Source of the DNA: Symbiodinium kawagutii | Lineage: Eukaryota > Sar > Dinophyceae > Suessiales > Symbiodiniaceae | Direction of reading: 5' to 3' | DNA length: 64,000 nt | Assembly: GCA_009767595.1 (NCBI GenBank) | Contig: VSDK01026285.1 | Location: 20,551 to 84,550, forward strand | In this document: in pieces, positions 56,868 through 64,000 of the stretch | Numbering within the stretch: the first letter of the stretch is position 1 | Layout: each line of letters starts with the position of its first letter | Notes under the pieces: model-generated | The model's input: only the letters and a program-made list of their open reading frames with translations | Database searches by the model: none | What the model was told of the DNA's origin: nothing | Made by a program: the position numbers and the translations under genes

Positions 56868-56959
56868 GGATTATAATTATGACCTGACTGAAACCCAAGA
56901 AACTTCACCTGGCACCTGCCATGGTGCGGACAGCTGTGGACAGTCCACCCAAGTGCTTG
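56868..56959 (+). CDS. Candidate exon, Thr/Ser/Gly-rich
   Basis: Acceptor AGATGAG|G, strong donor GTGAGT; 30 codons: DYNYDLTETQETSPGTCHGA then DSCGQSTQVL. A minus frame overlaps but lacks splice sites. Confidence 0.5.
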
Positions 56960-57246
56960 GTGAGTCTTTGGGGATTATGAACTGTCGTGGTTGGACTGCG
57001 ACAACATGCGGAGATTGAGTCTTCCACCACTGCACAAGCCGCCTGGGGGCTTGCCCGCAGTGGTATGCCAGTTCTCTAGAATCATCTTCACGACACTTTG
57101 TTAAAGCAAACAAGCAAGATCAACCAACGACGAACGACATTAATTCATGTTACTGATGGGAGATGCATAATCAATGAATATGAACCACCAATTTGACCAG
57201 AAATAGCTCTTGGTTCACCCCCTACCGGTGAGTTGAGTTCAATTAG

Positions 57247-57328
57247 AGCTGGATTTCCCGAGGCTCCCGCGCTTCATTCCTTTCGAATTGCAGCTCCCGG
57301 CTTTGAAGACTTGGGTCTGGCTCCCAGG
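57247..57328 (+). CDS. Candidate exon, paralogue of 50434 ('LQLPALK')
   Basis: Acceptor AATTAG|AG, GC donor (CCAGG|GCAGCT). Frame: LDFPRLPRFIPFELQLPALK then TWVWLP. Matches the exon at 50434. An alternative reading takes ATTGCAG at 57293 as the acceptor and gives GFEDLGLAPRAALTRIRDMP. Confidence 0.5.
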
Positions 57329-57416
57329 GCAGCTCTGACCCGGATCCGTGACATGCCCACCGATGAAACCTCGTGAGCCAAGCATTAGCAGTTTTTAGCG
57401 AACAATAAGGAAGCAC

Positions 57417-57472
<56 letters not shown>

Positions 57473-57507
57473 TAGTTAGTTAGTTAGTTAGTAAGTAAGT
57501 AAGTAAG
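57417..57507. repeat. Tetranucleotide microsatellite (AAGT)n with GTTA block
   Basis: About 22 units of AAGT, with five central units changed to TAGT. Confidence 0.97.
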
Positions 57508-57701
57508 CATTAGCTAGGTAAAAGAGGCAAATGTGCGGTGAAGACTCCGCATGACTCTGCAATTTTCTGATCCAAATTAGACATTTTGGACTGTTTCCTG
57601 TGCAAGCATGGACGGCGCTGGTCAAGTTTGAGTGGTGCGTAACGAAACCTGTGAGTCGTCATGGCTACGCAACGAAACCGCCTTGTTGCTATGCGGGTCA
57701 G

Positions 57702-57769
57702 GTGTACCCCCATGGGTGTATCCGCTGTCGTGTGGTTCCAACCCCAGCCCAAGTTGTGGGCCCAGCCAG
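57702..57769 (+). CDS. Candidate exon, Cys/Pro/Val-rich
   Basis: Acceptor CGGGTCAG|GTG, strong donor GTGAGA; VYPHGCIRCRVVPTPAQVVG then PA. Upstream (57632-57680) carries a short direct repeat of CGTAACGAAACC / CGCAACGAAACC. Confidence 0.5.
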
Positions 57770-57849
57770 GTGAGAAAGCTGCGAGTAAAGGTTTGGGCCA
57801 TCATGGAGGACTAGCTGAAGACCACAATTCAACGCGTCGACAATCGTGC

Positions 57850-58392
57850 TCCACACCTGGCTATGGGTCAATATGAACCATCAATTTAATGGGGGATCAC
57901 CAATTCTGGCATCCGTGGACGACCTCGTTTTCCAGTGCTAGATAAGCAGATTCAGCTCGTCAACCAATATTTCTTGTCACAACAACTTGGCCCGGGGCGG
58001 GTTCCCTATCTTACAGTAAGTTCCCATTGTCCTCAGTTGCCAGTCAGCACACCATCCTTATAACCTATGACTTAATCCTGTTGGATAAAGCACGAGGCTT
58101 GAACTGGCATTGTTATCTTCAACGATTGGCCCCACAAAAACGAAAAGGTAAAAACAGACTTGAAGCCGGATCTCCCACTGATCGTCGTCGGGGTTCATCC
58201 CAGACGGCGGTCAGTGGGAGGGGATGAGTAATTAAACAGCACATGAAGTTGACCTTGGGTCTGCACAACCCTCGTGCTAATTAGTTGGATGTGAGGGATA
58301 GCATATTTGCATACTCGTCTGCTCGCGGGGATAATCACCAACAATGATAGGTGGAATATAACGGTTAATGATGGGTGAACTGACCCACAACC
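57850..58392. mobile_element. Family 2 element, possibly split by an insertion
   Basis: 57850-57898 matches the left half (GGCTATGGGTCAATATGAAC, AATGGGGGATCACCA) and 58329-58392 the right half (GGGGATAATCACCAACAATG, GGTTAATGATGGG, TGACCCACA). About 430 bases with no repeat character lie between. Confidence 0.45.
58172..58220. other. Imperfect hairpin
   Basis: CTCCCACTGATCGTCGTC and GACGGCGGTCAGTGGGAG pair at about 16 of 18 positions around a 13-base loop. Confidence 0.6.
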
Positions 58393-58489
58393 ACATCACC
58401 ATTTTCCCAACAGGCCCGAAGTCTGTTGGGCTTCAATCGCTGGAAGCGAGGGGGCCGTATTGCGACTGCTCCCTTCCGTAGGCATGCGC

Positions 58490-59240
58490 AGGGGTGCCAG
58501 GAGTCTCCCATAGCCCAAGGCTTTTTCCATTTGTCTTGTGGCGGGACACCTTGGAACCTTGTCTCATCTTGTCTCCCATTTCTCTCCTCTTTGGGGTTCA
58601 TTCGTTTTCCATGTCCCAGTTCTGTTCCATTTGTCACCGCCTTTGTTCCACTTGTGTCCTATTCGCGTCCAGCCCAGCTATTTGCCACTTGTCTTCCAAA
58701 ATGATTTTTCACACTTTTTTTCTTTTTGTCTACTTGTCTCCCACATGGCTTCAGATTCTTTTCCACCTGTCCATTTGTTTTCAAGTGTTTTCCAGAATCT
58801 TTCCGGCTGGTGCTGCATTTGTCTTGCAACGGTCTCGGATTTATTTTCCTTGTCTTCCATTTGTTTCCCAGTGCTTTTTGTATTTTCCGTTGTCTCCCAC
58901 TGGTTTCCCACTTGCCTCCCCATTGTCTCCCAGTGTGTTTTTGTTTGTTTCCCACCCCTCCAATTTTTTCCACTTCTCCCCCAGCTTGTCTCACACTTGC
59001 GGGTCTTCCCTTGGCTTTTAGTACAGTTACTAGTACCACTTGTATCCCTTTTGTTTCTGAGGTCTGTACATGGTTGCGGGTTTGTCTTCCATTTTTTCTC
59101 TTCTCTTCACACCTTGTTCATTTGTGAGTTTCACTACATACTTGTCTCCCATTTGTTTCTGACTTGTTTCCCACTTGTGCCCCGATACTTTTCCATGTGT
59201 TTCCCCACTTTTCTTGTTTTTTGTCCTCCTCTCGTCCATC
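58490..59240. repeat. Long degenerate TTGTCTCCCA-type repeat, second locus
   Basis: About 750 bases of words such as CACTTGTCTCCCA, TTTGTTTTC and CCATTTGTTTCCCA, with no fixed period. It keeps a 300-codon + frame and several minus frames (KWETSGRQ-like) open, but the translation is pure repeat. 59241-59949 holds no convincing exon. Confidence 0.8.
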
Positions 59241-59948
59241 TCTCAACCATCCGCACTGGTCTTCTAGTTTTGTTTTGCTGCGAGAAGAGCCCCTTTTGCC
59301 AACTTGGAGTCCTCATTGCTGTTTGGTTGAAGCTGGGTGCACAGTGTAGAAATTCTTTATGTAAGAATCAACAAGGGGTCGATTGGTACACGTCGGGTTG
59401 TGGTACCTGCGGAACAGGGAACGATCGGGGAACAAATTAACGTAGATTCATTCCTTTAGGTTTTCTCAAAAACTGTTACTGTAACTCTTTTGATTTTTAA
59501 AGAAATAAATGCCGAAGAAAGGTTCGGTACCTGGTGTTCGCCGCAGGACAGTATTAGCTCCAGTTGCCTCGAAGGCGAGGAACCGTTGGGTAATGTTGGG
59601 CATTGAAACGCTGCGAAAGGGCTGCGAAAAGGTGACCATCATAAAATCTAATCTATATAATCACAATCAATCTAATATCGAATCTGTATTTACTCATCAT
59701 GAATAAATAGTACACTGAAGATCAGGATCTTTTGTAGGCGAAGAGGTGACAAACATTAGAAGTACACTGCAATTTGATCGACCATGCAATGCACATTCAA
59801 AAGACGCTTGGGGGGCTCTGGCTGTGCGCAGTCATCATTCTTGGCACCTTCTTTTGGCATGTCGTGTAGATGTTTTTCCCTGAGCTCCTGTTGGTCTCGA
59901 TCCTTTTGTTGCTTGGGCTGCCACTGTTCGGTTTCTTCCTTCCATGGC

Positions 59949-59951
59949 GGC

Positions 59952-60003
<52 letters not shown>
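59949..60003. repeat. Microsatellite (GAT)n
   Basis: About 18 GAT units; ends 42 bases before an exon and overlaps its intron side. Confidence 0.97.
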
Positions 60004-60004
<1 letters not shown>

Positions 60005-60045
60005 TGGCTTGTGGCATCTTGTGGCCTTACCTCTCCTTCCCTCAG

Positions 60046-60263
60046 GTGATTCCCAAGGCCTGCTGACTGAGTTGACGTCCTTGACCAACGCGCTGCTGCC
60101 GGAGTTGGGCGATGAATTTCTGCTGCTGAGTCGCACTGACCCATGGGGGACGCATCGGGGACCGATGGAGGACCTATGGGGGAAACATTGGGAGAAGCAC
60201 CAGGCAGCTAGGAAGACCAGTGGAGAGGGCGAAGACCCGGGCTTCTCAGATGGCAAAACTGCG
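60046..60263 (+). CDS. Exon, unknown protein
   Basis: Long pyrimidine tract then CCTCAG|GT; donor GTATGA. 72 codons: DSQGLLTELTSLTNALLPEL, GDEFLLLSRTDPWGTHRGPM, EDLWGKHWEKHQAARKTSGE, GEDPGFSDGKTA. The largest clean spliced exon in the window. No family recognised. Confidence 0.65.
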
Positions 60264-60302
60264 GTATGACCACGGGATGACTTGGGCCCTCAGAAGCCTT
60301 GA

Positions 60303-60420
60303 TGCCGGAACTTGCCGCTCCAAGGCTCGTGGACAGCACCTTTGGTTCTGGCATTCCCCTGGCGTGGAAGTACAGGCGCCTCATGCTTCAGGGCATAGGA
60401 ATGCATAGGATAGGTCGGAT
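60303..60420 (+). CDS. Candidate exon, unknown protein
   Basis: Frame: MPELAAPRLVDSTFGSGIPL then AWKYRRLMLQGIGMHRIGR. Only about 40 bases after the 60046 exon, so either that exon is longer than drawn or this is a chance frame. Confidence 0.35.
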
Positions 60421-60520
60421 AGGTTTGATGCCCATGACTTTGGAGTACCACTGTCACAGGCTGTGCCTGGCACCCCAAGGTAAGCCACATGTCTTTCTGG
60501 GCCTGGAGATTTCTCCATTT

Positions 60521-60619
60521 GGTTCTCAAAGTAAGGAACCCCATAAAATGGCTGGTTTATCAATAAACAATGATTAATATGGGATCATTTGGGGCAACTT
60601 CTTTTTTTGTTTGAGAAAC
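60521..60619 (+). mobile_element. Inverted-repeat element (family 1)
   Basis: Left GGTTCTCAAAGTAAGGAACC, core GGTTTATCAATAAAC, right TTTGTTTGAGAAAC. A second partial end (TTTTTTGAGAAACACC) lies at about 60660. 60670-61192 holds nothing else. Confidence 0.7.
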
Positions 60620-61192
60620 ACCTAAATATTGACTGTCTAATATTGGCATACATTAGTTTTTTTGAGAAACACCGATTGTTTTTCGAAGCTTCGATCTTTG
60701 GGAGCAGCGATCTGCAGGTCAATGCTGTCGGGCGTGATGATTCTGAAGCTTGGCGTTGTTGATGCAGCGGTATTCGATGATGGAGAAACACAGATCGTAA
60801 CCACAATACCGGCAACTCAGCGTTGGTGATTACATGATACATGTGATTTCAGTGTCTTACAATGGTCAATCAGTCAATCATGGTCGACATATTTTGTATT
60901 GCTGTTTCGGTCATAGATTTTTGGACAGGATCTAAGAGGATTCCATGAGAAAAGCAGTTGGGGACATTCAACATGAGAGCAGTTTTGCAGAGGACATCAT
61001 GATTCGTTCCTAGAGAATGCTGAGAGTCTCTTACCCCCCCTTCTTGGAAACAGCGTGGGGCGCATGCACGGTACGTTTCGATCCTCGGATATGATACATG
61101 TTATGGTCAAAGCATATCCTGGGGAATGATTCCATTTCTGACCTGTAGAGGGTCATGACACACCAATGTCCTTCTGCTGTCACTGCTGCAAG

Positions 61193-61240
61193 GAACTGTC
61201 ACCTCTTTATGGCTCCAGACTTTGCAAGCACCGAAGCAGG
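61193..61240 (+). CDS. Weak candidate exon
   Basis: Acceptor CTGCAAG|GAA; ELSPLYGSRLCKHRSR, preceded by CHCCK in frame. Another frame starts MAPDFASTEAGGKIQKRRAL at 61208. Uncertain. Confidence 0.3.
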
Positions 61241-61573
61241 GGGCAAAATCCAAAAGAGGCGGGCCCTGCAGCTGTTGCCAAAGAATTTGGTCATCATTCG
61301 AAGGCCACATTTGAAGTATTGGATAGGCTGAAAATTGTAGTGAAATTCTGCAGAGAAGCTGAATTAGATTTGACTCTAGACTAAAGAATTTGAATTTTGG
61401 TTGGTTCAAGGAATTTGAATTAGACTAAACTCTGCTGTTACAACCACAGCAGACACACAGAGAAAGCAAAGTCGGATCGGCATCTTTTCAGTCCATCCGT
61501 GCGCCTTGCAACGCATTGGTTTGGATCCGGAACGCATTGGTTCGGGGACAGCCGTGATTCAGTTCGATCTCAG

Positions 61574-61620
61574 GATGGCTACTCTGGGTGAGATGTTTGG
61601 CAAGCGAGACGAGGACCTCT
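61574..61620 (+). CDS. Paralogue B, exon with LGEMFGKRD
   Basis: Acceptor ATCTCAG|G, GA donor (CTCT|GAGGGC). Frame: MATLGEMFGKRDEDL, matching MQQLGDMFGRRDKEKL of paralogue A at 52600. In this copy it follows an acceptor, so it is not the first exon. Confidence 0.55.
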
Positions 61621-62079
61621 GAGGGCTACAGTCAATGCAAACAGGTGCTGTGTGGGACTCCGTTTCAAGGTTTCAGCCTGATATGATATGTCTTGCCTGT
61701 TCAAGTATTCGCCAAGCAACAGTTGGTTACGCTCATCTGCAGATGAACACTTATCTAAACACTTAGTTGATCCTGGAAGATTGAGTTTCTACGCCCCGCT
61801 GACTGGCGGCCCATGATGTGAATACTTTCAAGCACCCGAACCCATCTCATTTGATCATGGATTACGAATCTGTGGGTGGTTGTGAGTCGTGAACCCATAC
61901 TATTGTTTATTGCAACATATTCATGATTCAATAACAGGCTAAGCTTCCAAATACATGCACAAATGTTCATGCACACTTATAGCTGGTATGTCACGTGGGA
62001 GATTTGTCAGCCTTTGTACTGGTCAGATGGTTCCCGTCTTGACCATTCCCCAGTAGCCTATGACGTCTGTGTGCCACAG

Positions 62080-62163
62080 GAAAAGATTCTTTCCACGCTG
62101 CCGGACTTCATGTTTCCCAACGGAGGGGCCGAGGGAGTCGAAGCGACCAAAAAGCTGTACCAG
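62080..62163 (+). CDS. Paralogue B, exon with MFPNGGAEGV
   Basis: Acceptor GCCACAG|GAA, GA donor (CAG|GACAGC); 28 codons: EKILSTLPDFMFPNGGAEGV then EATKKLYQ. Intact where paralogue A is two bases shorter. It continues open to 62211 if not spliced. Confidence 0.65.
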
Positions 62164-62813
62164 GACAGCGGCCGTGCCGGCGCTGCTATGATGCCAGTTG
62201 GTCTGCCCTAAGATAGCATCATTTGATATCTCCCATTGAGCCTCTAGGAAAACCCCCACATGGTACAGCTTGGGAGACACTGATTCATTGACAGACTGTA
62301 GGCAGCGAACACAGAAAGATGTGGAAATCCGATGAATCAATTCAGAGATCATTCAGGTGGACGTGATTTGGTGTGAACGAGTCATCCAATCTTTGATGTT
62401 GCAAAGATGCCCTGAAAATTGCTGAAGCAGGACCCGATGGCATGAACGAACGTCACGCATTCTTAGCCAGTGTTCATTGACAGAACTCAGATTCCTTTCC
62501 CTTGAAAATTCGAGAGTACCATCAACCGTACCTTTTTTGGATTCACTCCTCACAGGAACGAACGGCTGCCTTTTCCTCAGCCTTCAACATCATAAATCGA
62601 GTCTTTTGCCATATATGGACGAATTTGCTGACAACAGTATTGATCAAAAAAGTGAGTTTTATCAGGCTGATGTGGTTATGGGGTCATGGGACAGTACGGG
62701 TCAATATTGACCGACCGAAACACGGGTAGGTGAACATCCCATCAGTTCGACTCGTTCGGTGATGTGAACAGCCAGGGGTTCAGCCGACCTACAGATGTCC
62801 AAGCCGCGGACCT

Positions 62814-62918
62814 GAGCCCGTGTACGGTCTCGTGTCCCACATGTTCAATGCTTTCCCCAAACGGTCATCATTTGAACCTGAGAGAAACCCCATGGCAACA
62901 CACCAAGGGTATGGCTGA
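62814..62918 (+). CDS. Candidate terminal exon, unknown protein
   Basis: Frame: EPVYGLVSHMFNAFPKRSSF then EPERNPMATHQGYG and TGA. Very protein-like; the acceptor may be GACCTGAG|CCC at 62817. Could end paralogue B. 62919-63313 holds nothing else. Confidence 0.5.
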   Translation, partial: EPVYGLVSHMFNAFPKRSSFEPERNPMATHQGYG

Positions 62919-63313
62919 GCACTCTCGTTGGGCAAATCACCCCTGGTGATCATGGTAAAACAACACGCGCAATTTCATCTTTCGCTTCTCAGCCATTTGG
63001 CCGGTTGGTACTGACCTTTGTACCCTGGATCAGCTTTCTCTGAAGACGTCAACGGGGAGGCTGGGGTAACCACCGGCAAAATGATCAGCGGTTGTGCTTC
63101 TGCTCACAGCACATGTTTGTTGAATCCAAACAGACAGAATTGACATTGGTAGATTCTACTAATTGCGTACATCTCAATACTAAGTGCTTTGTGAGGGCAG
63201 TCGCACCAAGTGTCAAGGGGGTCTTGGAATATTCATGAGGATGCTAAGTCAGATTGCCAGTGGTTTCCCCATCCAATTTGGTGGTTGGTGCAACGACGTG
63301 TTTCCGATTGCAG

Positions 63314-63442
63314 GAGGCAGCCAGCAGAGCTTCTGAGAATTTCTGGAAAATCTCCGCGTTGCAACCCTCATGGAATTTCCAGCCTCTTGGCACACAAACC
63401 ATAGCTGCACCTTGGATCATTTCTCAAGGATGCACTTGGTAA
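63314..63442 (+). CDS. Candidate exon, unknown protein
   Basis: Acceptor GATTGCAG|GAG; EAASRASENFWKISALQPSW then NFQPLGTQTIAAPWIISQGC and TAA. The first 15 residues are the best supported. From 63443 to the window end I see only a weak acceptor (CACCAG|GTT, 63764). Confidence 0.45.
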   Translation, partial: EAASRASENFWKISALQPSWNFQPLGTQTIAAPWIISQGCTW

Positions 63443-64000
63443 TTTCAAGCCCAGATATCCAAAATACAAGCCTTCAAAACAAGATCACACCCCCAGGAAA
63501 AGCCAAAAGGCGGTAGGGCTGTAATTCTGAGATGCAAATGTCCGGAGATTATATAAACACAATTGCTTTTGTTGCCTGCAGCGGTGAGACCAGTCTGAAC
63601 TGTGTCATGAACAACTATTAAGAGAAGTGGGCATAGATATAATGCCTTGGAAAGAGGATGATGCTGCCAGCTGATACAGCAGTTGTTGCTGGCAAAGGCG
63701 AACATGGCCCCTCATTCTTGAGCGTTTGGGGTGAACAGTTGTGAAGTACCGCAAGATGCACCAGGTTTGGATACATCTTTATGCTGGATTGGTGACCCTC
63801 CAGCTAGCTTCCTTTACCAGGTGCTTGGTAAACGTCATAGGCAATGATTCTGAACCACCATCAGCTCATCAACAACCAAATACTGGACGTATCTGGCATC
63901 TTGTGAAACATTTGGTTATAGGTCAATTCGTGATTTATGGGCTGTGAGCAGCCAAGGGTACAGGGGCCTACAACCAGATCTGGACGACATCTGAATCTCT

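Noticed and set aside
58538..59440. 300-codon + frame, very hydrophobic, looks like a membrane protein
   Set aside because: Entirely built of TTGTCTCCCA-type words; minus strand is equally open; no splice or family support.
59756..60256. 166-codon minus frame with poly-His/poly-Ile
   Set aside because: (GAT)n array plus the reverse of a well-supported + exon.

Overview
The window looks like nuclear DNA of a dinoflagellate, most like a Symbiodiniaceae genome. The case rests on gene structure. The one gene I can trace with certainty, an ADP-ribosylation factor (Arf) GTPase at 1996-7490, is cut into exons of 24-65 bases. Its introns start with GC, GT or GA and nearly always sit in the pattern exon-AG|G...AG|G-exon, which is a dinoflagellate signature. 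Bacterial features (operons, ribosome binding sites) are absent. About one tenth of the DNA is minisatellite, microsatellite or small inverted-repeat elements. Long open reading frames are therefore a poor guide; most real coding sequence is in pieces too short to form one.

Layout. 1-1400: a 243-base tandem repeat, then tetra- and pentanucleotide arrays. 1996-7490: the Arf gene, missing its 5' part (P-loop exons), which probably lies left of the window. 8800-9129: two candidate exons. 10077-11403: the longest single coding block, an intron-free glycosyltransferase-like domain preceded by a 24-residue repeat. 13-31 kb: many short candidate exons, a triplicated 699-base block, coiled-coil exons, and several copies of an 85-100 base inverted-repeat element. 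32-44 kb: more exons, including two halves of a domain I recognise from dinoflagellate proteins ('SHAW..HPDP' and 'RGW.YFE'). 46-48 kb: two ankyrin-repeat exons and a clear terminal exon. 49.4-50.0 kb: the C-terminal end of a non-LTR retrotransposon reverse transcriptase. 52.5-53.4 kb and 61.6-62.2 kb: two paralogous gene pieces sharing 'LG[DE]MFG[RK]RD' and 'MFPNGGAEGV'. 58.5-59.2 kb: a long pyrimidine-rich degenerate repeat.

Nearly every exon I can support lies on the + strand, fitting the unidirectional gene clusters of dinoflagellates. Exon calls other than Arf, the glycosyltransferase, the ankyrin exons and the retrotransposon rest on an open frame, a protein-like translation, an AG|G acceptor and a G[T/C/A] donor, read by eye. 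I could not join most of them into genes, and in several places two frames are equally good; this is stated where it applies. No tRNA, rRNA, CRISPR array or spliced-leader gene was found.
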